From: Ferrithrix thermotolerans DSM 19514
Lineage (GTDB): Bacteria; Actinomycetota; Acidimicrobiia; Acidimicrobiales; CAIXPF01
NCBI GenBank assembly: GCA_945906305.1
Contig: CAMDQT010000015.1
Span: 18,743-82,742 of the forward strand
Direction: 5' to 3'
DNA: 64,000 bases
Shown here: one piece after another, positions 51,927 to 60,011 of the stretch
How positions within the stretch are numbered: position 1 is the stretch's first letter
How the letters are laid out: every line of letters begins with the position of its first letter
Notes under the pieces: model-generated
Told to the model about the DNA's origin: nothing
Database searches by the model: none
The model's input: only the letters and a program-made list of their open reading frames with translations
Made by a program: the position numbers and the translations under genes

Positions 51927-54344
51927 ATGGCGCAATCCATCAGCGTCAGCGCGCCGGTCACCGGCGCGTCCGACAAGATCTTCTCCCTCGAAACCGGCAA
52001 GCTTGCCGGACAGGCCGACGGGGCAGTCATCGGGCGGATCGGCGGCACCTACGTGCTGGTCACCGCGACTGCCGCCAAGACTGTTCGCGACGGCGTCGAC
52101 TTCTTCCCGCTCACCGTGGATGTCGAGGAGCGGCTTTACGCCGCGGGCAAAATCCCCGGCAGCTTCTTCCGGCGTGAGGGCCGTGCCCCCGACAGTGCCA
52201 TCCTCACCTGCCGCCTGACCGACCGTCCGCTGCGACCCAACTTTCCCGACGGCTTCCGCAACGAGGTCCACGTCATCGCCACGGTCATGGGGGCGGACAA
52301 GGTCAATCCGCACGATGTGCTCATCATCAACTGCGCTTCGGCGGCTCTGCTGCTGTCGGGCATCCCCTTCTTGTCGGCGATCGGTGCGGTTCGCCTCGCC
52401 TATACCGCGGACGGACAGTGGCTGGCCCACCCGACCTATCAGGAAGGTGACGAGTCATCCTTCGAGATGGTCGTGGCCGGTCGCGAACTCGACAACGGCG
52501 ATGTCGCGATCATGATGGTCGAGGCTGGCGGCACCGTCTCCACGTGGGAGAACGTGCAGTCAAGCGGCCACAAGGTCGATGAGATGGCACTAGCGCAGGG
52601 TCTTGATGCGGCCAAAGTCCACATCAAGGACATGATCAAGCTCCAAAAGGAGCTCGTCGCCGAGGCCGGTGCCAAGCCGCTTATGGCCTACCGGGAGCAG
52701 GTCGACTACTCGCCGGAGATCTTCGCCGCGGTCGAGGCGGCCGGTGCGGAGCGGATGAAGCCAGTCATCGCCATCGCCCGCAAGGCGGAGCGTGATGAGG
52801 CCGAAGGGGCGGTCCGTGCCGCCATCGTCGCCGAGGTCCTGCCGCAGTTCGCGGGCACGCCGGATGCCGATAAGCAGATCAAAGCGGCTGCTCGCAGCCT
52901 CACCAAGAAGCTGGTCCGTAGTCGAATTGTCAACGAGGGCGTTCGGATCGATGGCCGTGGCCCCAAGGACCTACGTCCGCTGGCCGCCGAAGTGCGGGTC
53001 CTTCCCACCGTGCACGGCTCGGGCTTCTTCGAGCGGGGTGAGACCCACGTGGTCAACATCACCACGCTTGGTGTGGCGCGGATGGACCAGATGATCGACG
53101 GCATCGACACGACCGAACGCAAGCGCTACATGCATCACTACAACATGCCGCCGTTCTCCACGGGCGAGACCGGCTTCATGCGCGGGCCCAAGCGGCGGGA
53201 GATCGGCCATGGCCTGTTGGCCGAGCGGGCCCTTCTACCGGTGGTTCCCAAGCAAGACGAGTTCCCTTACACCATGCGTCTGGTGTCCGAGGTGCTGTCC
53301 TCGAACGGCTCGACGTCGATGGCCTCCGTGTGCGGCTCGACCCTGTCCTTGATGGATGCTGGCGTGCCGATCAAGGCCCCGGTGGCAGGTATCGCCATGG
53401 GTCTGGTGTTCGCCGACGGCAAATACACCACCCTCACTGACATCCTCGGAGCCGAGGACGCGTTCGGGGATATGGACTTCAAGGTTGCCGGTACGGGCGA
53501 GTTCGTAACCGCCCTACAGCTTGACACGAAGATCGATGGCATCCCCGCTGACGTGCTCGCCGCAGCCCTGGCCCAGGCCAAGGAAGCCCGGATGCAGATT
53601 CTCGAGGTCATGCACGGTGCCATCGCCGCCCCGCGTGACGAGGTGGGCGAGACCGCTCCCAAGATCATCAGCTTCACCATCCCCATGGACAAGATCGGCG
53701 AGGTGATCGGCCCCAAGGGCAAGGTCATCAACTCGATCCAGTCCGAGACCGGTGCCGGTCTCACCGTCGACGACGACGGCTTCGAGGGCACCGTCACGAT
53801 CTCCGCGGTCGACATCAACGCTCTGCGTGAGGCCGAACGTCAAGTGCGGTTGATCCTTGAGCCGCCGACGGCCGAAGTCGGTGCGACCTATACCGGCCGC
53901 GTGGTGAATATCACCAAGTTCGGTGCGTTCGTCAACATCCTGCCCGGCCGCGACGGCCTCGTGCACATCTCCAAGCTCGGTGGTGGCCGCCGCATCAACA
54001 ACGTGGAAGACGTGCTCACCCTCGGTGAGGAGATCGAGGTTGTGGTCGAGGACGTCGATCCGAACGGCAAGATTTCCCTGCGTCCCGCCAACGTACCGGA
54101 GCGGACCGAGGGTGGGACTGAATCCACCAACGGCGGTGGGCACGAGAGTGGCCCGGGCCGAGAGTACGTCTCGTTCGAGGATTCCTTCGAGAGCGAGTTG
54201 CGCGAGGAGTTCGGCGACCTTGGTCCCGCGGCGGTGCATGGCGGGCCTCCGGGTGACCGTGACCGTTCCGATCGCGGTCCGCGTCGCGACAGCGGTGGTG
54301 GTGACAGCGACCGTGGTCGCCGTCCGCGTCGCCGCACTCGTTGA
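51927..54344 (+). CDS. pnp: Polyribonucleotide nucleotidyltransferase (PNPase)
   Basis: An 805-residue 3'-5' phosphorolytic exoribonuclease. Two RNase PH-like domains frame a helical linker; the second contains TGETGFMRGPKRREIGHG and SSNGSTSMASVCGS. A KH domain (IGPKGKVINSIQSETGA) and an S1 domain (GRVVNITKFGAFVNILPGRDGLVHIS) follow. The tail is Arg/Gly/Asp-rich and disordered (RDRSDRGPRRDSGGG...). ATG 51927 has AAAGGA about 9 nt upstream. The peptidase gene begins at its stop. Loss of the tail is common between species, so its role is not clear. Confidence 0.97.
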   Translation: MAQSISVSAPVTGASDKIFSLETGKLAGQADGAVIGRIGGTYVLVTATAAKTVRDGVDFFPLTVDVEERLYAAGKIPGSFFRREGRAPDSAILTCRLTDRPLRPNFPDGFRNEVHVIATVMGADKVNPHDVLIINCASAALLLSGIPFLSAIGAVRLAYTADGQWLAHPTYQEGDESSFEMVVAGRELDNGDVAIMMVEAGGTVSTWENVQSSGHKVDEMALAQGLDAAKVHIKDMIKLQKELVAEAGAKPLMAYREQVDYSPEIFAAVEAAGAERMKPVIAIARKAERDEAEGAVRAAIVAEVLPQFAGTPDADKQIKAAARSLTKKLVRSRIVNEGVRIDGRGPKDLRPLAAEVRVLPTVHGSGFFERGETHVVNITTLGVARMDQMIDGIDTTERKRYMHHYNMPPFSTGETGFMRGPKRREIGHGLLAERALLPVVPKQDEFPYTMRLVSEVLSSNGSTSMASVCGSTLSLMDAGVPIKAPVAGIAMGLVFADGKYTTLTDILGAEDAFGDMDFKVAGTGEFVTALQLDTKIDGIPADVLAAALAQAKEARMQILEVMHGAIAAPRDEVGETAPKIISFTIPMDKIGEVIGPKGKVINSIQSETGAGLTVDDDGFEGTVTISAVDINALREAERQVRLILEPPTAEVGATYTGRVVNITKFGAFVNILPGRDGLVHISKLGGGRRINNVEDVLTLGEEIEVVVEDVDPNGKISLRPANVPERTEGGTESTNGGGHESGPGREYVSFEDSFESELREEFGDLGPAAVHGGPPGDRDRSDRGPRRDSGGGDSDRGRRPRRRTR

Positions 54345-55651
54345 GTTCAACTGGAGGGGCCGCTCGTCGCCGTCAGGCAGGCGGGCGGCCCCTTGCCGTG
54401 CCCGGCGACTCGTCACCGTCGCCGACGTGGCAGCGCACGGAGCTGGCGAACGGGGTAAGGGTCCTGTCCGAACCCGTCCCGGGCGCCCGCTCGCTTTCGG
54501 TCGGGGTGTGGGTCGGGCGGGGATCGCGTGACGAGCCCGAGGAGCAGGCCGGGTTGTGTCACCTCCTCGAGCACTTGATTTTCAAAGGCACCGCAGAACA
54601 CGATGCCCGCTCGTTGTCCGTCGCGTTCGACGCGGTGGGTGGCGAGATGAACGCCTACACCGCCAAGGAACGCACCGCCTATTACAGCCGGGTACCGGCT
54701 GGAGCGGAAGAGATTGGGATTGATCTCCTGCTGGAGGCGGTCACCCAGGCGGCGCTGCGCGAAGAGGATCTTGCCGGCGAGCGGGAGATCATCCTCGAGG
54801 AACTCGCCGGGGCGGAGGATGACCCGGCCGATTGGGCGGACACCAAGCTCTATGAGGTGCTATTCGCCGGTCATCCGCTCGGCCGCGAGGTCATCGGTAG
54901 CGCCGCAAGCGTTGGGGCCATCACGCGGCAGGACGTGGTGCGCTGTGTGGGCGAAGGTCATCATGGATCCAATGTCGTCGTAACTGCCTCCGGGGTGATC
55001 GATCACGGTCGACTCGTCGATGCGGTAAGCCGGTGGCTCGGATCGTTGCCCCGCGGTGATTCACCGCGGCGCCTTGCGCCCGGCGGGAGCGGTTTGGGCC
55101 GGGTGCATGTGCGGCGACGGACTGAGCAGACCCAGTTGGCCCTCGGTTGGCGCTGCGGAGGGCTGCACAGCGCCGATCGTCATGCCCTGACGGTGTTGGA
55201 GCATGTCCTAGGTGATGGTCCGGCCAGCCGACTCTTCAACGAGGTGCGTGAACTTCGTTCACTGGCGTACTCCGTTGGTTCGGCGTTGTCGCTGTACAGC
55301 GATGTCGGCACCTTGCTCGTGGCTACGGCGGTAGCCCCCGAACGCGCCACACAGACGTTGCGAGTGATCGAGGGTGAGGTGGCCCGCCTCGCTGAGGGGG
55401 GTATCACCGCGGCCGAATTGGCTGCGGCGCAGGGCTATGTCGTGGGTTCGACGTTGCTGGGCCTCGAGGAGGCGTCGACCTGTATGGCTCGGCTGGCGTA
55501 CCTGGAGCTGAACTACGGCGGCGTGACCCCGATCGAGACCTATCTCGAACACATCCGTGCGGTGAGCCTCCAAGACGTGCAACGTGTCGCCGCGGCCGTG
55601 CTTTCGGTGGCACCGGCGCTCGCCACGGTGGGCCCGCGTTCGGTGCGCTGA
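54341..55651 (+). CDS. M16 family zinc peptidase (PepR-like)
   Basis: A 436-residue insulinase-family protein. The zinc motif HxxEH is present as HLLEH (about residues 74-78), followed by the downstream glutamate in ILEELAGAEDDPADWAD, and the C-terminal half carries the R/Y substrate pocket pattern (VRELRSLAYSVGSALSLYSD). The TTG at 54341 overlaps the pnp stop by 4 nt (TTGA), so translation is coupled; GTG 54398 is a shorter alternative. In actinobacteria this rpsO-pnp-pepR-dapB order is usual; the substrate is unknown. Confidence 0.9.
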   Translation: MSSTGGAARRRQAGGRPLAVPGDSSPSPTWQRTELANGVRVLSEPVPGARSLSVGVWVGRGSRDEPEEQAGLCHLLEHLIFKGTAEHDARSLSVAFDAVGGEMNAYTAKERTAYYSRVPAGAEEIGIDLLLEAVTQAALREEDLAGEREIILEELAGAEDDPADWADTKLYEVLFAGHPLGREVIGSAASVGAITRQDVVRCVGEGHHGSNVVVTASGVIDHGRLVDAVSRWLGSLPRGDSPRRLAPGGSGLGRVHVRRRTEQTQLALGWRCGGLHSADRHALTVLEHVLGDGPASRLFNEVRELRSLAYSVGSALSLYSDVGTLLVATAVAPERATQTLRVIEGEVARLAEGGITAAELAAAQGYVVGSTLLGLEEASTCMARLAYLELNYGGVTPIETYLEHIRAVSLQDVQRVAAAVLSVAPALATVGPRSVR

Positions 55652-55713
55652 GTCGGCGGCGGCGTCTCGTACCTCGCGGTTGAGTTGAGCGGGTTCGCGC
55701 TGCGCGCGTCTTC

Positions 55714-55719
55714 TACGCT
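55714..55719 (+). promoter_or_regulatory. Putative -10 (TACGCT) for dapB
   Basis: TACGCT ends 7 nt before the ATG at 55727, with no Shine-Dalgarno. It lies in the 75-nt gap after the peptidase. Confidence 0.45.
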
Positions 55720-55726
55720 CAAGCTC

Positions 55727-56458
55727 ATGACGATCCGGGTTGCAGTGCTGGGAGCGAGGGGACGGATGGGGGCGACGGTGTGCGATGCCGTCACCGCCGA
55801 TCCTGAACTGGAGCTGGTGGCGGCGGTCGACGAGGGCGATGACCTTGGCACCATCGAGACAGCAGGCGCCGAGGTCGTCGTCGATTTCACGGTGGCTGAG
55901 GCGGCTCGCCAAAACCTGCCGAGGGTGGCGGCGTGGGGGATGCACGCGGTTGTCGGCACCACCGGGTTGACCCCCGAGGATCTTTCGGCGTTGCGCGGTG
56001 CCTTCTCCTCCAGCAACATCGTGGTGGCGGCGAACTTTGCCATCGGAGCGGTGCTCATGATGCGATTCGCGGAAATAGCCGCCCCCTACTTCGACTCGGT
56101 GGAGGTCATCGAGTTGCACCACGACAACAAGGTCGATGCGCCTTCGGGCACGGCCACTGAAACAGTACGGCGCATGGCCGAGTCGTCCTCCCAATGGGCG
56201 CCGGATCCAACGCTCACCGAGGTGTTCCCCGGTGCCCGTGGCGGGGTGGGGCCGGCCGGCATCCACGTCCATTCGGTGCGTTTGCGTGGACTTGTGGCCC
56301 ACCAGGAGGTGCTGTTCGGTACCGCGGGGCAAATGCTCACCATTCGCCACGACAGCTTCGATCGGGTGTCATTCATGCCCGGGGTGGTGCTTGCGGTCAA
56401 GCGCATTGGCGCACGCCCGGGTTTGACGATCGGCCTCGAGCCGCTGCTCGGTCTCTGA
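55727..56458 (+). CDS. dapB: 4-hydroxy-tetrahydrodipicolinate reductase
   Basis: Diaminopimelate/lysine pathway enzyme reducing the DapA product. The 243-residue protein shows the Rossmann start VAVLGARGRMGATV, VVGTTGLTPEDL, the catalytic ELHHDNKVDAPSGTA block (His pair and Lys), and a C-terminal FGTAGQMLTIRHDSFDRVSFMPGVVLA. ATG 55727 fits both family start and the -10-like hexamer. Confidence 0.96.
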   Translation: MTIRVAVLGARGRMGATVCDAVTADPELELVAAVDEGDDLGTIETAGAEVVVDFTVAEAARQNLPRVAAWGMHAVVGTTGLTPEDLSALRGAFSSSNIVVAANFAIGAVLMMRFAEIAAPYFDSVEVIELHHDNKVDAPSGTATETVRRMAESSSQWAPDPTLTEVFPGARGGVGPAGIHVHSVRLRGLVAHQEVLFGTAGQMLTIRHDSFDRVSFMPGVVLAVKRIGARPGLTIGLEPLLGL

Positions 56459-56537
56459 TCGGGGCCAGTTCCGTTACCGGGGTGGCCGGGGCCGTTGATA
56501 CTCGGTCTTTGATGGGCTGGCGTTTTGATGGTGTGCG

Positions 56538-57263
56538 CTAACGGGACTCATCGTCGGTTCGCGGGGTGCTCCCTGGCGGGTCGGACTCCTCGCCGAGGTC
56601 CTCGCCGAGGTGGCGCAGTGCCTCGACCTCGCCACCACCGCTGCGGTGATCTGACCAGGTGGACAACGCCACGAGCAGCACCGAGGCTCCGATGAGGTAC
56701 CACCGATAGTCCTTCACGAAGGCGAGAAACGCGTCGATGGGCGCTTGGAAGATGTTGCCCAGCAGACGGATCAGGACCAGCCGGGCGATGGTGCCGGTGA
56801 CGTTGAGGATCCCGAACAGAGCTGGTGGCATAGCGACCGCACCGGCGAGCAGGGACACCATGTTGTTCGGCGCGATGAACACCACCAAATAGCGAGCTTT
56901 GCCGAAGCCCTTTTCGACCCACGTCACTGATGCCGCGAGTGACGGTGCGCGGCGTTGCATCCAGCCGATCGCCTTGGCGCCGTACCACGAGCCGAGTAGG
57001 AAGAACAGCGGGTCCGGCGCCAGCAGTCGTAACGTGGCGACCAGGTAATAGGACCACGCGTCCAAGCTGTTGGTGGTCAGGGCCAGGTAACGGTTCTGTG
57101 AGCTGAGTGTGAGCAGCCACAGGGGATGGGTGTCTACCAACGACGGCCACAGGAAGAAGGCCGAGTTCGCGGCCACCACCATCACGATGAGCGGTGCCAC
57201 CACCAAGCTGACGACGCGCCGCCGGGATGGGTGACGCGATTGGGGTGAAGTGGGAGGCGGCAT
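56538..57263 (-). CDS. VTT/DedA-like (SNARE-associated) membrane protein
   Basis: A 241-residue membrane protein with about five hydrophobic segments. The DedA/VTT pattern is visible: FFLLGSWYGAKAIGW, GKARYLVVFIAPNNMVSLLAGAVAMPPALFGILNVTG. VTT proteins scramble lipids or take up undecaprenyl phosphate. The acidic, soluble C-terminus (GGGEVEALRHLGEDLGEESDPP) is unusual. The start at ATG 57263 is uncertain: the frame is open further upstream without a clear signal. Confidence 0.8.
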   Translation of the reverse strand: MPPPTSPQSRHPSRRRVVSLVVAPLIVMVVAANSAFFLWPSLVDTHPLWLLTLSSQNRYLALTTNSLDAWSYYLVATLRLLAPDPLFFLLGSWYGAKAIGWMQRRAPSLAASVTWVEKGFGKARYLVVFIAPNNMVSLLAGAVAMPPALFGILNVTGTIARLVLIRLLGNIFQAPIDAFLAFVKDYRWYLIGASVLLVALSTWSDHRSGGGEVEALRHLGEDLGEESDPPGSTPRTDDESR

Positions 57264-57352
57264 GAGGCTGGGGTGCGCCGAATCGACGTCGAAACGGTGC
57301 AGTGGCACTGTAGAGGCCCCTGTACCCTTCGCCACCCCAACGAGAGGTCTCT

Positions 57353-58990
57353 ATGGACGGCTTGATGATGAACGTGCCGCTCACCCTCAGCCACCTTTTC
57401 GGCCGGGCGGAGCGCTACCACCACCGCAAGAACATTGTCACCAACACCAGCAACGGCCTCGCCAGCACCACCTACGGGGCCTGGGCGCAACGCACGCGTT
57501 GTTTGGCGAGCGTGCTCGATGGGCTCGGTCTCAGCGCTGATGCCAGGGTGGGTACCTTCGGCTGGAATTCGGCCAATCACCTGTCGTTGTACTTCGCTGT
57601 GCCTTGCTCGGGCCGGGTGTGTCACACGCTGAACATCCGTCTGTTCCCCGAACAGATCACCTATATCGTCAACCATGCCGCCGACGAGGCGATCTTCGTG
57701 GACCGCTCCCTTATTGCGTTGCTGGCTCCGCTCGTGCCGACATTCACCACGGTGAAGCATCTCGTGGTGATGAACGATGGCGGTGATGGCGCCTTCGAAC
57801 TGCACCATCGTGGGGCTCCTGCGGTGCACGATCTCGACGTCTTGCTGGCCGCGGCGATACCGCTGGAAGTCTGGCCCGACCTCGACGAGAACCGGGCCGC
57901 GTCGATGTGTTACACCTCGGGCACGACCGGCAACCCCAAGGGGGCGGTCTATTCCCACCGCTCGACGTACCTGCACACGATGGCGTTGATGGCGACAGAC
58001 TCGATTGGTCTGTGCGAACGCGATGTGGTGATGCCGGTGGTGCCGATGTTTCATGTGAACGCCTGGGGCTTAGCCCACGGGGCGGTCACCAGTGGGGCGA
58101 CCCTGGTTATGCCCGGCCCAGACATGTCCGCCCCCACCCTGGCCAATCTGTTGGTCGAACAGCGAGTGAGCGTGGCGGCGGGTGTGCCGACCATCTGGAT
58201 GGGGGTCCTGCCGTTGCTGGAGGGTCGCGACACCTCCGCGTTGCGCACCATTGCGAGCGGCGGGTCTGCGGTGCCCAAGGCCCTCTCGGAGGGCTACCGG
58301 GCCGTGACCGGCAAGCCATTATTGCAGGCGTGGGGTATGACGGAGACCTCACCGATTGCCGCGGTGGGCCACCTCGCTTCGAGCTTCGATGGCATCTCGG
58401 CGGAGGAAGCGGCCGAGCGGCGGACGTTTGTCGGTCGGGTAGTGCCCGGCATCGAGATGCGCGTGGTCGACCCCGATACTCTGGCCGAGCGGCCATGGGA
58501 CGCGCAGACTTCGGGCGAACTACAGGTACGTGGGCCCTGGGTCATCTGCAGCTACCACGACGACGAGCGCTCACCCGACAGCTTCACCGGGGACGGCTGG
58601 CTCAAGACGGGTGACGTCGCCGTGGTCGATGAGTTCGGCTATGTCAAGCTCGTGGACCGGTCCAAGGACGTGATCAAATCTGGTGGCGAATGGATCAGTT
58701 CGGTTGATGTGGAGAATGAGCTGATGGGTCATCCGAAGGTCGCCGAGGCGGCGGTGATCGGGGTGAGTCACCCTCGCTGGCAGGAACGACCGCTGGCCTG
58801 CGTGGTGCTCAAGCCCGGGGTGATCGCCACCAAGGAGGAGATCCTCGCCTTTCTCGACGGTCGGATTGCCAAGTGGTGGCTTCCCGATGATGTGCTTTTC
58901 ATCGATGAGGTGCCGAAGACCTCGACCGGGAAGTTCTCAAAAAAGGATCTCCGTAGTCGCTTCGCCGACTACCAATTGCCGACGGGATGA
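57353..58990 (+). CDS. Long-chain fatty-acid--CoA ligase
   Basis: A 545-residue ANL enzyme: P-loop CYTSGTTGNPKG (about 186-197), GTLVMPG-like core (GATLVMPGPDMS), QAWGMTETSPI, TGDVAVVDEFGYVKLVDRSKDVIKSGGEWIS, and PKTSTGKFSKKDLR with the catalytic Lys. Sequence style (MNVPLTLSHLFGRAERYH) matches actinobacterial medium/long-chain acyl-CoA ligases. GAGAGG lies 5 nt before the ATG. pyrF overlaps its stop by 4 nt, an unusual partner. Confidence 0.93.
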   Translation: MDGLMMNVPLTLSHLFGRAERYHHRKNIVTNTSNGLASTTYGAWAQRTRCLASVLDGLGLSADARVGTFGWNSANHLSLYFAVPCSGRVCHTLNIRLFPEQITYIVNHAADEAIFVDRSLIALLAPLVPTFTTVKHLVVMNDGGDGAFELHHRGAPAVHDLDVLLAAAIPLEVWPDLDENRAASMCYTSGTTGNPKGAVYSHRSTYLHTMALMATDSIGLCERDVVMPVVPMFHVNAWGLAHGAVTSGATLVMPGPDMSAPTLANLLVEQRVSVAAGVPTIWMGVLPLLEGRDTSALRTIASGGSAVPKALSEGYRAVTGKPLLQAWGMTETSPIAAVGHLASSFDGISAEEAAERRTFVGRVVPGIEMRVVDPDTLAERPWDAQTSGELQVRGPWVICSYHDDERSPDSFTGDGWLKTGDVAVVDEFGYVKLVDRSKDVIKSGGEWISSVDVENELMGHPKVAEAAVIGVSHPRWQERPLACVVLKPGVIATKEEILAFLDGRIAKWWLPDDVLFIDEVPKTSTGKFSKKDLRSRFADYQLPTG

Positions 58991-59970
58991 ACACGATGTC
59001 TGAGCGTACCGAAGGGTTTGACCCCTTCGAAAACCATGCCGCGGACCGTCTCGACGCCGCCATCACCGCCACCGGGTCGGTGGCCTGTGTGGGGCTGGAT
59101 CCTCGGCCGGAGCTGATTCCGCCGCTGCTGCGCCGCGCCGCGCTGGACCGTTTCGACGGCGGCGGTGCGGCGGCGGTGGCTGATGCCTTCGTGGCATTCA
59201 ACCTCGGCATCCTCGATGCCGTGGCCGGTCGCTGTCCCGCGGTAAAAGCGCAGGTGGCCTGCTATGAGGCCTATGGCGCCGCGGGTTGGCAGGCCCTCGA
59301 AGCCACGGTCGCGGCGGCCCGAGCCCGCGGCCTTGTGGTCATCATCGACGGCAAACGCAACGACATCGGTTCGACCGCCACTCACTATGCCCAGGCCACC
59401 TTCGGCGGAGCACCCGGACTTGACGGGACCATACTGTCTGGTATTGGTGGGGATTGGTTGACCGTCAACGGCTATCTCGGTGGCGACGCCATCGAGCCGT
59501 TCCTCGGTGCCCCGGCGGACCCCAATGCTGGCGGGCATGGCATCTTCGTGCTGGTCCGCACCTCGAATCCCTCCGCGGCGGATCTGCAGGATCAGGTCAC
59601 CGACGCGGGTACGGTGGCGGACACGATGGCGGACCTGGTGACGACCTGGGGCCGATCCCGCGTTGGCCGCTGCGGCCTTAGTGCGGTGGGTGCGGTGGTC
59701 GGGGCCACGTGGCCCGAGCAAGCGCGCCAGTTGCGGGCGCGAATGCCCGACACGTTGTTCCTCGTACCAGGCTACGGCGCCCAGGGCGGGTCCGCAGCAG
59801 ACGCCGTGGCCGGCGCACGGCCGGGGGAGCATGCCGGGCTACTGGTCAACTCCTCCCGCCAGATTCTGGCTGCGTGGCGCGATGACGACGAAGTGGATTG
59901 GGTGGGCTCCGCCCGTCGGGCACTCGACGCCATGAACGCCGACCTGGGGATGGCCCTAGCCGCGCGTTGA
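58987..59970 (+). CDS. pyrF: Orotidine 5'-phosphate decarboxylase
   Basis: Last step of UMP synthesis. The 327-residue protein is the type 2 (longer, mycobacterial) form: CVGLDPRPELIPP, then the catalytic VVIIDGKRNDIGSTA, and LFLVPGYGAQGG for phosphate binding. It is translated from an ATG overlapping the ligase stop (ATGA). Other pyr genes are absent from the window. Confidence 0.95.
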   Translation: MNTMSERTEGFDPFENHAADRLDAAITATGSVACVGLDPRPELIPPLLRRAALDRFDGGGAAAVADAFVAFNLGILDAVAGRCPAVKAQVACYEAYGAAGWQALEATVAAARARGLVVIIDGKRNDIGSTATHYAQATFGGAPGLDGTILSGIGGDWLTVNGYLGGDAIEPFLGAPADPNAGGHGIFVLVRTSNPSAADLQDQVTDAGTVADTMADLVTTWGRSRVGRCGLSAVGAVVGATWPEQARQLRARMPDTLFLVPGYGAQGGSAADAVAGARPGEHAGLLVNSSRQILAAWRDDDEVDWVGSARRALDAMNADLGMALAAR

Positions 59971-59999
59971 AGCTTCGCCGATCTTTCGACGCGCTGACG

Positions 60000-60005
60000 T
60001 ACCGT
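60000..60005 (+). promoter_or_regulatory. Putative -10 (TACCGT) for the PAP2-Lon fusion gene
   Basis: TACCGT ends 6 nt before the GTG at 60012. It supports this start over the TTG that overlaps the pyrF stop (59967). Confidence 0.45.
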
Positions 60006-60011
60006 CGGCTC

